Shown: one piece after another, positions 24,428 to 36,135 of the stretch
Numbering within the stretch: position 1 is the first letter of the stretch
How the letters are laid out: the number at the start of each line of letters is the position of its first letter
NCBI RefSeq assembly: GCF_027244095.1
Contig: NC_069660.1
Span: forward strand, 137,381,834 to 137,445,833
From: Hemicordylus capensis
Lineage: Eukaryota > Chordata > Lepidosauria > Squamata > Cordylidae
Direction: 5' to 3'
Length of the DNA stretch: 64,000 bases
Made by a program: the position numbers and the translations under genes
The notes under the pieces: model-generated
Told to the model about the DNA's origin: nothing
Databases searched by the model: none
Seen by the model: only the letters and a program-made list of their open reading frames with translations

Positions 24428-25415
24428 TTTGAGAACTGACTTGCTGTGGTGATCAGCCCTCCCCTCAAGAGTGAACCAGAAGTGAACCCTGTCCTGTCTG
24501 TCAGGCAGTGACCTCTAGGGATCAGCCACTCAGCACACGGTGGGCGGCTTCTGGAGGACCTGGTGGCAGGAAGTGTGCTCAGTTGGAGCCAGGCAGGGTG
24601 AACAACAGGTTGTGTGGCCTGGCAATGGCAGCAACCATGAGCTCTGCAGGGGCCTGAAGTCTCTACCATGGATTTGGTGAGTTCAGGAGGGAAGCCAGGG
24701 CTTTGGCTTCGAGGAAAGGTTTAGCCAGGGTGTGTTAGGAAGCCTGCATTAGATTTCTTTTGACTTTGTGCTTTTGCAAATCCTTACAATTGGTTTATTG
24801 TGTTTTTTATCTGTAACATAACAAAGAAGCACTGAGCCCAAGGCCTTTTATCCAGCCAGGGCTTTGTAGAAGTCTCCATACCCTGTAAAGGTGCTTTTAA
24901 AGGTTTCGTGTACCTGGGGGTGCTTGTTGAATTATCCTTGCAACACGATTTTAAAGCAACCATGATTTTAAAGTGTGCCACTTCAAACACCAGCTGGAGT
25001 GATCTTTAGAACTAATCTTGTAAAGCATGGAGTATTTCTTTTTAACTTACAACTTAAAGCTGAGAGAGCCTCAGACTGAAGCAGTCTGTAGTATTTTGAA
25101 TAAAGTTTTTCTCTTTTGTTCTTTGCATTTTACCTGTCTCTGAGTGGATTTTTAAACACAGGAAAAGGGGTTTTACTCTGGTGCAAACATGTCTCAATGC
25201 TGATTTCTCAGCAACTCACACTACCAACTTTGCTCTTCACGTGTAGGCTGCACATGGAAGGTTTTCTGTATGTTTCCATTGGTAAAGAGAATGAGAATCT
25301 CCCTGGACTATCATCCAAAAACAGGGAGGGGTTAAGCTCTGTAATTAGGGTGTGGTGGCAATTTATTTTCTACCAATTTAAGTTTAAAGGAACAGCCTTT
25401 GTTGAGCAAACATGG
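24428..25415 (+). mobile_element. Possible solo LTR (fossil), weak case
   Basis: A GC-rich first half is followed by a late aataaag signal at about 25098 and a T-rich stretch with tgttctttgcattttacctg. That order (U3-like, signal, short R/U5-like segment) resembles a retroviral-type LTR. No pairing copy, primer-binding site or coding part was found. The ends are approximate and the call could be wrong. Confidence 0.22.
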
Positions 25416-25750
25416 AGGAAATGAATCAGCATTTTTCTTTTCCCCATGTGGGCTTGCTCTGAGACAAAGGCTGGGCTTAAATCCGCTATTTGCTACACTC
25501 ACAATCTTCATTTTTGCAACAACAGTGATTGCGCCCTGTGGGTTATTTTTAGTGCATTTATTGTAAGTTTAAAAGGAGTACATAGCACTTAAAAGTAAGC
25601 AGCACAAGGCTCTCACTTCAAATTCGCAACATGCTTAGTACTAGGAATTTGATACAAAATCTGGTAGGTGTTCTGCTGGTTTCCCCCTATTCCAGAGGAC
25701 CCTGAAGTAATACCATAAAGCTGATGAGCAGTTTTAACTTGCTGTTTGTG

Positions 25751-25969
25751 CCAGGGTGGATTTGATTTAAATGAAACTGATTTAAATCACGATTTAAATC
25801 ACTAGCAGGGTGGATAAAAATTAAAAAAATCTGATTTAAATCAAAAAAATCAGATTTTTAAAATTTAAATTGGATTTTTTTGATTTAAATCAGATTTTTT
25901 TTTAATCCACCCTGCTAGTGATTTAAATCGTGATTTAAATCAGTTTGATTTAAATCAAATCCACCCTGG
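25751..25969. mobile_element. 219-bp palindromic (foldback) MITE with 6-bp target duplication
   Basis: The ends are CCAGGGTGGATTTGATTTAA and its inverse, and each arm of about 105 bases repeats gatttaaatca words. The inner part has cactagcagggtggat, matched by atccaccctgctagtg. The flanks are tttgtg on both sides (25745-25750 and 25970-25975). Sequences of this type are frequent in reptiles; the superfamily is unknown to me. It lies in CAMSAP2 intron 1. Confidence 0.85.
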
Positions 25970-26599
25970 TTTGTGCCTATTTGCCATAAAATATAACATT
26001 GGTATGATTATCAACTGAAGTGAACAAGAATTACTTTAAGCTGGGAGGGAGATAACATCAGGATGTAATTTGTGTTCCATGTTCAGATAGCATTGATCAC
26101 AAAGACTCTGAAGTCTTAATTACAGAACTATAATCCAATCCTGTGCCATAAGCAGAGGTTTTCAGCAACTGCAACATCCTGCACTACTTTACTGTTTGCC
26201 TCTTTAAGAGGATGCGGACTACTATGTGGACCTCCAGATGGAGCGTGTGAGCCCAAAAGAATCTACTCCGCACCTGTACTCTGAAAAAGATCTCCTCTAT
26301 GTGGCAAGACCCAGGGATTCTCTTAGGTTGGCAACGCTGATCCTATGTCCCATTTAGAATAATACATTCTAAAGTGCAAGGTTTTACACAAGTCTGTGGA
26401 TCTCCACCTCAAATTGCTAGCAAAGAAACTGAAGGATTAAGAAAGGTACTCATCACTTTTCAATACAAAGCCAAATAACCTACATTGTTCAGTAAACAGC
26501 TGAGCTATACAACCATCAGAATCACATGGTATAGTTCTTATTAGAATGGGCTGCTTCAATTGGACGGAGGGGGTGCACTTTTTTTTGTTTAGATAAACA

Positions 26600-27215
26600 T
26601 ATACAACTACAACAACCAATATTTATATATCAATTTATAATCTGCTTCACCATGTACACAGATGCTTGAACAAGTGGAGAACAATTAAAAGGCCAAAGAT
26701 ACAATTCAAATGTAACTATAAACAATTAAAATGTAACTACCAACAACCCAGTGAATCAACTCATCCAGCAAACAGGTAATAGCTCAAAGTATAACGTTTT
26801 AAGCTAGCACCCTTGGAGACTGAAAGTTTGTCTACAAACAAAGTTGCCCCCTTAAAATGGACCTATCTCTTGTACCTGGCAATTCTCTGATAGTGAGTAA
26901 CTCAAAGATGAATTTACCCTTGGGGGAAAATTCTATTGGCTGTAAAAAAAACTATCTAACCTCTGATAAATGTGGTACCTGCAGCAAGGTCTCATTACTA
27001 AACCTCAATGTGTGAATAGTCACATATGGGAGTAGGCCAAGAACAGAATGGAAATCAATAGGGCTCTTGCAATATTACAGTTATAAGCTCCATGTTGTGA
27101 CCAGCACTAAATAACTTTTCTGCCATATTGTGCAATAACGGAAGTTTCAGACCTATTTTCAAGGATAGCCTACTGAAGCACATTATAAAAGTCAAGTTGA
27201 GAAGATAACCAGTCT
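26600..27215 (-). mobile_element. Degenerate LINE 5'-UTR/ORF remnant
   Basis: The plus strand contains words in the order acaattaaaaggcc, gagtaggccaagaaca, gaagcacattataaaagtca and gaagataacca, which match the reversed text of L2-type copies such as 58545-59340 (gcattgcagtaat). Decay is heavy and the limits are approximate. Confidence 0.3.
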
Positions 27216-28756
27216 CCTACAACAGTGATGAGCGCTTTCTTTTGCAGGAAGGGGGCAGAGCTACCTTCTGGCAAAATATAACATGCATAGGTATTGTATT
27301 AGAGCTGATAAAATGTATTCTTGCCTGTTTGCATCTGCAAATCCAGGAGGAGACACAGATCCAGAAGCACTCGCAACTGCAAACTCTACTATGCGAGCCA
27401 AGCATTTTCACTACTTTTCCATTAAAAGTAACACTCACCATGTGCAACTTTGGCTTGTCTGGACTCTTTCCATTTTTTCCACCCTCATCTAATCTGTTAA
27501 TGACCACAGGCATTCATTCAAGGTCACACCACAACACCAGGTTCAGATAGAAAGGAAAAACAAAATTATATTTCGTTTCAAGAAGCTACCAAGAACAAGA
27601 CAAATAACTAAAATTCTCAGAACAAAAAAAGATTATCCTAAGTAGACTAAGAAGAAAAAATAAGTATGTAGAAAAGATGCCCAAAATTTGTACCGATACT
27701 CTTATTGCCCCCTCAATGATTATCACAAGTTTAATGTAGTCAGAGATACAATTTCACAGAATAACCCAGACATGTCTATTAAGAAAATGAATTGGATTAA
27801 CAGAGTTGGGTAGAGTGCTATAAAGTCAGCTACCCACCAAAACAGCTATATTAAGACATTCATCATTGCTTTGGCCCATTTCCCATTTTTAACTTTACCT
27901 GATCAATTTGCTCAAGCCTTAGACCAATAAAGATATCTATTTCAACATTATTGTCTCACTGCTGATAGTATGTAAGGAAGAGGTTGATTTTAAGTCAAAT
28001 AAATCTTGATCTAAAACGGCAAGCAAAAAGCTACTCTAGTAAAAGGGGATGACACAAGACCACGCAAGCAAATTACAAATCTAATGACTCTTCTAGCCTC
28101 TCCAAAACAAAAAACAAAAAAACCTAGATGCAAAGTTGCAAGGATGTTTCCTCCACAGGGCAAAATTGGGTGCAGTGATTCAAGACTGGGAAAATAGAGC
28201 AGGGCAAAAAGGTTAATCTCATGCTCTCACATTATCACAGCCCTGATCCTTTCCTTCCTCAACTGCTTTTGTCTTTTGAAAGAAAACTGCAGCAATCCAG
28301 TCATGAATCTTCCAGTGTCACCCCCTTGGACCCTGCAAGTTAGTCCAACAACATAGAATCTTCAATAAAACACATATTAAAGTAGCCTTAGAAACTAGAT
28401 TAAAGGATCCACTATTAGGTTGCAGAGTCCACTATGCTACTAGTGGTTTCATTCTGGAACAAGTGGGTATATTCCATTATTGCATAAAGGACACTGCAAT
28501 CACTACCCTCTCCCTGGCTCTAGAAGGGACAGTGACACACAGCATTCATATGCAGCTACCGCCATGCTGACAATCTGGGTCCTTTGAAATATATGCATAT
28601 TGGCATTGCCTTTGCCCTTAAGAGGACAGAAATGGAATCCAAAAGGGTTCCAAAAATACTGCTTTATAAATACTTTATAAGTTGTTTTTATAACTTTTTA
28701 CTTTATTTGTTGATTAAAATTACTGCCAGAGTGTATGTCATTAATGTTATGAACAA

Positions 28757-28984
28757 TTTATTTATTTATTTATTTATTTGATTTCTATTCCACACTTCCA
28801 AAAATGGCTCAGGGTGGTTTACACAGAAAAATAATAAATAAATAAGATGGGTCCCTGTCCCCAAAGGGCTCACAATCTAAAAAGAAACATAAGACAGACA
28901 CCAGCAACAGTCACTGGAGGTACTGTGCTGGGGGTGGACAGGGCCAGTTACTCTCCCCCTGCTAAATAAAGAGAATCACCACTT
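28757..28984 (-). mobile_element. LINE 3' tail (L2/CR1-like), interrupted by a SINE
   Basis: The plus strand carries the (attt)n end, then ccaaaaatggctcagggtgg, then gtccctgtccccaaagggct, then tactgtgctgggggtggaca. The same sequence in the other direction is at 34495-34770. The copy continues after the SINE at 29212-29262 (aaaaggagcctctttgcc, agttatcaggggt). Confidence 0.75.
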
Positions 28985-29211
28985 TATAAGAGCCCCTGGT
29001 GGCGCAGTGGTAAAACTGCCGCCCTGTAACCAGAAGGTTACAAGTTCGATCCTGACTAGGGGCTCAAGGTTGACTCAGCCTTCCATCCTTCCGAGGTCGG
29101 TAAAATGAGTACCCAGAATGTTGGGGGCAATATGCTAAATCATTGTAAACTGCTTACAGAGCTCTGGCTATAAAGCGGTATATAAATGTAAGTGCTATTG
29201 CTATTGCTATT
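28985..29211 (+). mobile_element. tRNA-derived SINE, full length
   Basis: The head is gcccctggtggcgcagtggt (A box) and gttacaagttcgatcctg (B box). The body has ttccgaggtcggtaaaatga and ccagaatgttgggggcaat. The 3' part (ttgtaaactgcttacagagc, ggctataaagcggtatataa) looks L2-like, and the end is a (gctatt)n run. It is inserted in a LINE tail whose empty counterpart is at 34495-34770. Confidence 0.85.
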
Positions 29212-30777
29212 TAAAAGGAGCCTCTTTGCCAAGTTATCAGGGGTAAGCAGGTGATCCACAGAAGATGGAGGAACAACACTGAGGCTGGTGTTTGGCACCA
29301 AAATGTTTTTTCTTAATATGCTTTTAACAACATTTCTAACAACATTTTTACAAGGTATTGTCTTCTGTTTTTACATAATAAATTTGAAGGTCTTAAAGGA
29401 GTACAACTTTATAAGATTAAGTTAGTGAGCTTTACAGTTAGATTGAGCTCTCAGGCAAGAATAAAAGGGGTCTTTAGAGGTAAGATGTACCTTTAAGCCA
29501 TGCTGTCTTTTTAACTTATTTACGGAGGCTGGCAGGAGGGGCAAGTAGGTCCTGCCTGTCTCCTCTTAAGTGAACCCCTCGCCCCCCCCCTCGCCGAAAC
29601 GGTTTCACTGCAGGGAGCCAAATCATTTTGGCTCTTCAAGGAGGTGCCAAAATGATTCAGACACATCCCTATTCTCCAATCCCCAGAAGAGTATAGTGGT
29701 AATGTGCCTACAGACTAAATAATTGAAAAAGGACCCCAAAATAAAGAACAAAGGAACTGCAAGCCACTTCTTTGACAATAACCATTCTAATTCAAGGGCA
29801 AAGCAAAGGACGACTTGAAAGAACAATATCTGAAGGTTCGGAAATTGTCTTGGAAAAGGTGAACATGTAGATGGTATATAAGTGCCAGACTCACACTCTT
29901 TGGATAATTGTTTGTTGTTTCGTGCAACAGTAAGCATGTGTCTGCAAGGCAACTAACTCCTTTCTACAAACTCATTTCAAAGACACTATGATTATTCTCT
30001 TTATATGCAAAGAGAATAATATAGTTCATTCATACTCCATTTATTAGTTCTAATTTCATATTCCCTCTTCAGGTTAACATGGAATACTTACCTGAAGTAC
30101 TTAGAAATTGTATAATAGTTAATAGATTCAGTGATATATACTGCTACTGTATTTAAATTTATTTGTGAACCAGCTACTACTACTACGACCAACACCTATA
30201 TAGCTTATATCCCTATCTTCATAGTGGGCAGCAGTTATACAGCAGAAAGAGCCAGTAAGTTGTCTTACTAATGTATTTCCACTAGTTTTATCTTTTCACA
30301 GTTAAGATGGTCATACATTTTTGCAGTCCAATTTTTGGATTACTTGGAAATCAATACCATGCACTCAATGTGACTTACTTTCCAGAATGAGTGTGTAGGA
30401 TTTTTAAAGGAAGATAGCAGCCTTAGGACTGATTCATACATGCACACACATCACGTTATTATGATAGCAGCTGAACGCGTTAACAAACTCCATAGCTGAA
30501 TGCATTAACAAACTCCATTAAGGAGTATTGCATTTAACATGATGCAAGAGTTCTGTCTGGGCATTTACTGGTCCATTCACTTGCAGAAATCACCACTTGA
30601 TATTACACAATGGAGTGATGAACCAGGTTTAAGACTGTTCATATAATGTATTTAGAAACAATGGAAGTTTTATGTGCACCATGCTCTATCTATTACCTTG
30701 GGTGATGTAAAAGTTTCAAGATTGTTTAATATAATATGAGAACATTCTACAGAAACCTCCCCCTTTGGCTCTGCATA

Positions 30778-31020
30778 CATTATATTACTATTTATATAGC
30801 ACTCTCATGTACAAATCATATTATCTCTATATCTGCAATAGTCCTGCAAACTATGTTAGTAATATCTTCTGTGTTCATGCTTACTTGAATGTATGTACAC
30901 ACACACACACACACACACACAGGGGGCAGGGGAGAGAAACAGAAACCAAGAGTGGTCTGCCTAAGGCTACTCATGACAGAGTCAAGATGCAAACTGAGGA
31001 TTTCTCAGGCTGCAGTTCTC
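30778..31020 (+). mobile_element. MIR-like fragment carrying an (AC)n run
   Basis: The stretch ttactatttatatagcactc is followed by the microsatellite (AC)n at 30896-30921 and then by ctgcctaaggctactcatga, which follows MIR order. The microsatellite divides it. Confidence 0.4.
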
Positions 31021-31107
31021 ACACTTATTAAGAAACAAGCCCCACTGGACACAATGGGACTTATTTCCAAGTAGACATGACTAGGACAGACAACATACCA
31101 CATTCTA

Positions 31108-31366
31108 CTACTGAGTAAAGGTAAAGTGTGCCGTTGAGTCAATTTTAACTCCTGTCACCCACAGAACCCTGTGGTTTTCTTTGGTAGGAGTTTACCATTG
31201 CCTCCTCCTGCACAGTATGAGGTGATGCCTTTCAGCATCTTCCTATATCACTGCTGCCCGATATAGGTGTTTCCCATAGTCTGGGAAACATACCAGCGGG
31301 GATTTGAACCGGCAACCTTCTGCTTGTTAGTCAATCATTTCCCCGCTGTGCTACTACAAAGTACTA
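31108..31366 (-). mobile_element. Sauria-type SINE, antisense, near full length
   Basis: The plus strand begins aaaggtaaagtgtgccgttg (tail), then acagaaccctgtggttttct, then gcatcttcctatatcactgc, and ends with the reversed tRNA head: ccagcggggatttgaacc and catttccccgctgtgc. This is the same family as 3546. Confidence 0.85.
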
Positions 31367-32556
31367 TCACTGAAATGCAAGAGTGCTATTTCACTTACTT
31401 ACCGGACAAGAATATGGTTTCAACATTACCACGATATGTTAATTAAAATGTTTACATGACTGTACCTGCAAAATTGAATCTTACCAAAAAAATAAAGTAT
31501 ACAACTTTAAACATTTCTCAAAGTTAATTTTTCTCCCAATTTTTACATCAGCATTTAACATAAATATGTGATAATTAGGGAAAAGTAGAAAATCACTGCT
31601 TTGGAAAGCACTGAAAGAGTTAGTAAGCAGCTTTGTCAATAAAAACAATGATCTGACAGCTGACTATAGGGATTGGTACTGATTTTTCCTATTTTCAAAC
31701 TTCCATGTTAGTCTGAGTAACCTTTAACCCACTTAAGGTCTTAAATCCAAAGTTAAGAGCTATATCTTGTAGAGTATTGCCAGTTCTCATGTGGCATAGT
31801 CCAAAACAAGAAGCAAAATGGGCTTTTTAGCACCACTACAATATACAACAATATCCTGACTTCAAATGCAACTGTTGCAGAATTTGCAAGGAGGAAGAGG
31901 AACCTTTTCCTGTTTTCCTGCACAGAAAACTAGTTAAATGATGGGTTGCTATTTTTCAGTGTCTTATTTGTGAATACCTCTGAAGCTACTGTTCAATGCT
32001 ATTTATTTTGACAAAAGGATTTTAAAAAATTACTTGAAAGCCCTGTCCAGAAAAAGGCCAATGTATCTACTGCAGAATCTACTGCTGGTCCTCCTCACGG
32101 CCTAGATTTTAAGCAGTATGGAAGTCTCTCACCTTTTAAAAAGCATTCAAGGAACTCATTTTATTCACCCAGACAGGGGGAAACCCTCATGGGCTATGAA
32201 GGATGACAATTTGCATTAAATGTTTCTCCTCTCAAGAGCCTCGTTATTCCTTATTCTTTACCTTGCCACAATGAATATAGGCTACCCACCCCTCACACTT
32301 CAAAACTATCAGTGCTCATCCATTCCCCCACTTTCCACACCAGCTACTAAATGGGAAACACTGCCTATTTTATGACGGGGGGGGGGGAGGCTGAGGGTGG
32401 GGGGAGGCCGCCACCTACAAACAGTGCACTGTAAGATCTGCATTTATTAAGAGAGAGAAAAATACAAGTTACCATTAATTGTAGATGGAAACAGCAATGA
32501 CACACACATACAATTAAATAAATCGTGTAGGATTACAAACAAAACAGTTCGCCGTA
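31367..32556. other. CAMSAP2 intron 1 sequence without recognised features
   Basis: It is AT-rich. A G-run at 32380-32391 stands in a G/C-rich patch. No exon was supported. Confidence 0.45.
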
Positions 32557-32708
32557 CTAATGTATCTTACATACCTTCCCCTCCCCTATGCCTTTTGCTT
32601 GTTCCTTTCCCCAGCGGACGGATGATTCACACCGGTAAAGCGAACCAAGCAAGCAGCGCCAAGAACCCAGAATGAGAGAAAGGGAAACCACAAGACGCAC
32701 CAACCTAC

Positions 32709-32847
32709 CTGTCCCAAAGGCTTTGGCCACCAGCCACGCTAGATTACAGGCGATTTTCGCTCTGGCGAAGTCGTAGTGATCAAAAGGTTTGATGGCAGGG
32801 ACAATGAACGTCTTTCTCATTTCCTTGACGTCTGCAGCATCCCCCAT
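32709..32847 (-). CDS. CAMSAP2: CAMSAP2 coding exon 1 (start codon)
   Basis: The ATG is at 32847-32845 in the context gaaaaATGGGG. It opens 46 codons plus one base, MGDAADVKEMRKTF to WLVAKAFGT. This matches, from memory, the N-terminus of vertebrate CAMSAP2, with VKE for the mammalian PRE and DFARAKI for DFSRAKI. The donor is G then GTAGGTTG. The remaining G joins AA of exon 2 to give Glu, and the join reads AFGTENVPEEL. The reading frame upstream of the ATG is also open but has no homology. The N-terminal segment precedes the CH domain. Confidence 0.97.
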
Positions 32848-33900
32848 TTTTCTTCCCTCCCCCCACCCGGCCAAGAGCTGCTTTTTAGAATATAAATATA
32901 TATAATGTAAATTCTGTTTACATGATTCTCCTTCTACAGGCAATTCTCTCTCTATATATATACATATATATATATATTTATGTCAAAAAACAAACAAACC
33001 CCGATAACATGCTAATTTTTTTAGAGAAAACTGTAGCAGCTAAGGATGGAGAGGATGCAATGAACTCAGCTGTGTTTATCGGGAGAAATCCCCCCCACTC
33101 TCCACCTCTTTTTTCCTCTGCATAGGAATGTGGAACAAGCCCGAGTGTCCTCTTCTCCGTTTCGATTCTTTCTCCAATTTAAAAACAATACAAAAAATGA
33201 CAAGTTTGGAGATTCCACTGACAGACCTAGATAGATATTTATATTTAAAGAACCTTTCCGACGAGCCTCAGATATTCCTGCTCTGCCCAATCCCCCAAAC
33301 GCAGAGGGGGCGGGAGAAGGAGCCCGAGTCTGGAGGGAGGTGACCGGGATTTTCCTGCAGCGGCTGGAGGAGGAGTCGGCGGCGAGGACTGGGGGATGTC
33401 CGAACGCCACAGCCCGGCTACCCAAGCAGGCTGACGCTCCACGGCGTCAGGAGACAGCCCAACGAAGCTGGGTGCGGCGCTTGTTGCTGGGTTGTTACTC
33501 CTGCTACTACTCCGCCTTAGTTTCTCTGGTTTAGCCTCTCGTTAGCCCGTCTTGGCTTGGCTTCTTCCGCGGCTAGGCTGCTGCTGTTGTCGCCAACATC
33601 GTTTTCCTGCCGCCGTTTCTTCTTTCTCCTCCTGCCGCCGCACTAGACTGGAAAATGAAGAGCAAAGCAACCGGGCGCAGAGACGCATGCGTGTTTGTGT
33701 AGCTCGCCAAGGCCCCCTCCTCATTGTGAACAGGCTCCGGCTTGGGCGGAGCTGCCATAGGAGAAAACCAAGGAAAGAAGGGGAGGAGAGTTGTCTTTCT
33801 CCAGCGCCCGGTTTGGATAACGGGGGTCACGTGATCAGCCGGCTATACAATGGGCTACTCTGCAAAGCTTACCAGCATCATCATCCGGTTACAAAGCGCA
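32848..33900 (-). promoter_or_regulatory. CAMSAP2: CAMSAP2 5' UTR and CpG-rich promoter
   Basis: Upstream of the start codon the sequence moves from a TA-repeat stretch (32952-32978) into a GC- and CpG-rich block at about 33280-33850. It has GC boxes (GGGGGCGGG at 33306-33314, GGGCGG at 33744-33749), an NRF1-like palindrome ACGCATGCGT (33683-33692) and an E-box GTCACGTGAT (33826-33835). No TATA box is evident. The start site is not determined here; frames of 60-120 codons on both strands are GC-rich shadows. Confidence 0.7.
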
Positions 33901-34494
33901 TCCCCGACGCAAACTGCTAGAGGAGAGTCGGGTGGAGCTGATGACGGATGGGAAATCCTTCGCAGCTAGAGGAATAGGGGGCACTTTGAAGGTCTGGAGG
34001 CTGGAAGGAACAGATGAATAGGACTTCTTAAACGGGACTAAGTAGTGGAGGAAATTTTCCGAATAAAACAAGACGACATTATTTAGGCATACGCTGGCCG
34101 TGCCCTTAAAAGGTCGCATTTGGCGGCTGTTGTCCTGTACGTAATTATTGGCCACTTTAAAAAAGAAAAAAAACACTGGATGTTTCTGAAACTGAACCTT
34201 CTCCAATTTCAATACATGTCTGTATCATCATAGATCACATTCGTAAATGTAGTACTGTCTTTAATGAGTTTAGAGTGGCATACGTAGGGATTACCCATTT
34301 TATCCAGACAAGAGTTTTGGGAAACAGGTTAGGCTGAGAAAGAATTAACTTTCTCCACAGCAATTTAGCACAAGGGCAAGCTCCAGAGGAGAAGGAAGGG
34401 GGCAAGTGCCCACTCAGACAAGTCTTTTGTCTCTCCACCTGTCCCCCCATTTTTGTTTAAGAAATCTGGTATCTGGAATACAACTTGCTTTCCC
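33901..34494. other. No gene seen upstream of CAMSAP2 promoter
   Basis: Nothing coding was recognised. In mammals DDX59 lies next to CAMSAP2, divergently transcribed; no DDX59-like exon was found anywhere to the right in this window. Confidence 0.45.
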
Positions 34495-34738
34495 ATAAAC
34501 CCCTGATAACTTGGCAAAGAGGCACCTTTTAACGTGGTGATTCTCTTTATTGAGCAAGGGGGAGGGTAACTGGCCCTGTCCACCCCCAGCACAGTACTTC
34601 CAGTGACTGTTGCTGGTGTCTATCTGATGTTACTTTTTAGATTGTGAGCCCTTTGGGGACAGGGAGCCATCTTATTTATTTATTATTTTCCTGTGTAAAC
34701 CACCCTGAGCCATTTTTGGAAGGGTGGTAGAGAAATTT

Positions 34739-34769
<31 letters not shown>

Positions 34770-34770
34770 G
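34495..34770 (+). mobile_element. LINE 3' tail (L2/CR1-like) ending in (TAA)n
   Basis: It carries cctgataacttggcaaagag, gtaactggccctgtccac, tgtgagccctttggggaca, ccaccctgagccatttttgg and a tail that ends in (taa)n at 34739-34769. It is the uninterrupted counterpart of 28757-28984 plus 29212-29262. Confidence 0.75.
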
Positions 34771-36135
34771 ATCAAGAACCTGGAAGAGGAAGAACATTAC
34801 AAATACTTGGGCATTCTCCAGGCTGATAACATCGCACACACTGAAGTTAAAAGAAAATTGGAAGTGAATACATCAGGAGAGTTAGAAAAATCCTAAAGTC
34901 CAAACTCAATGGCGGGAACACCATACAAGCCATAAACACCTGGGCTATACCTGTTATCAGATACACTGCAGGAATAATAGACTGGACTCAGGCAGAGCTA
35001 GAGACGCTGGATCGTAAGACCAGGAAAATCATGACCATCAATCATGCTCTGCACCCCCGTAGTGATGGAGATAGGCTATACCTCCCTCACAGCTCAGGTG
35101 GAAGAGGAATGCTGCAAGTCCATCAAACAGTAGAGGAGGAGAAAAGAGGCCTTGAAGAATATATCAAGGACAGTGAAGAAGATGCACTTCAAATGATCAA
35201 TAACGCGAAACTATTCAACACCAATAAAAGAAAGCAGGCCTACAAGAAAGAACAAGTCAAGAACTGAGCAGAAAAATGGAAAAATAAGCCACTGCATGGT
35301 CAATATTTGCACAATATAAGTGGAAAATCAGACATCACCAAGACCTGGCAATGGCTTATGAATGGTCACTTGAAGAAAGAAACAGAGGGTTTAATACTGG
35401 CTGCACAAGAACAGGCATTAAGAACAAATGCAATAAGAGCAAAAGTCGAAAAATCCACCACAAACAGCAAGTGCCGCCTTTGTAAAGAAGCAGATGAAAC
35501 AGTGGACCACCTGATCAGCTGTTGTAAGAAGATCGCACAGACTGACTACAAACAAAGGCATGACAAGGTAGCAGGGATGATACACTGGAACATCTGCAAA
35601 AAATACAAGCTACCTGTAGCCAAAAATTGGTGGGACCATAAAACTGAAAAAGTGGTAGAAAATGAAGATGTAAAAATATTATGGGACTTCTGACTACAAA
35701 CAGACAAACATCTGCCACACAATACACCAGATATAACTGTAGTCGAGAAGAAAGAAAAACAAGTTAAAATAATCGACATAGCAATACCAGGGGATAGCAG
35801 AATAGAAGAAAAAGAAATAGAAAAAATCACCAAATACAAAGATCTACAAATTGAAATTGAAAGGCTGTGGCAGAAAAAGACCAAAATAATCCCAGTGGTA
35901 ATTGGCGCCCTGGGTGCAGTTCCAAAAGACCTTGAAGAGCACCTCAACACCATAGGGGCCACAGAAATCACCATCAGCCAATTACAAAAAGCAGCTTTAC
36001 TGGGAACAGCCTATATTCTGCGACGATATCTATAACAATTGACAATAAAATTCAGCCATCCCAGGTCCTTGGGAAGGACTCGATGTCTGGATAAAACAAA
36101 CCAGTCAATAATACCTGTCTGACTGTGTAAACAAG
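34771..36135 (+). mobile_element. R4/Dong-clade LINE, 3' half
   Basis: The plus strand encodes, with frame changes, the C-terminal half of a non-LTR element with a restriction-like endonuclease: HYKYLGILQADN, INTWAIPVIRYTAGIIDWT, WLMNGHLKKETEGLILAAQ, a CCHC motif (CRLCKEADETVDHLISCC, 35474-35527), and then PDITVV-x(7)-KIIDIAIPGD with the PD-(D/E)xK-like order of this family, ending in VVIGALGAVPKDL and LGTAYILRRYL near 36034. The reading frames at 35031-35267 and 35307-35693 end in stops, and the 5' part is missing. R4/Dong elements are known to favour TAA repeats; (TAA)n lies directly at the left end and aataataataa at the right (36138-36148). Confidence 0.85.

Larger units (their letters stand above)
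16889..32708 (-). other. CAMSAP2: CAMSAP2 intron 1
   Basis: This intron links exon 1 (donor GTAGGTTG at 32708 downward) to exon 2 (acceptor ag at 16890-16889 after a T/C-rich tract). It is about 15.8 kb long. It contains SINEs, LINE tails, MITEs and a large palindrome, listed separately. No additional exon could be supported; frames such as those near 17384-17629, 20349-20600 and 27217-27513 lack homologous sequence or splice context. Confidence 0.9.

Noticed and set aside
28985-29060. tRNA gene
   Set aside because: The A and B boxes belong to a SINE head; the rest of the element follows, and the cloverleaf is incomplete.
33066-33830. Several frames of 60-122 codons around the CAMSAP2 promoter
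   Set aside because: They overlap on both strands of a GC-rich block where stops are rare, and none has a recognisable domain.
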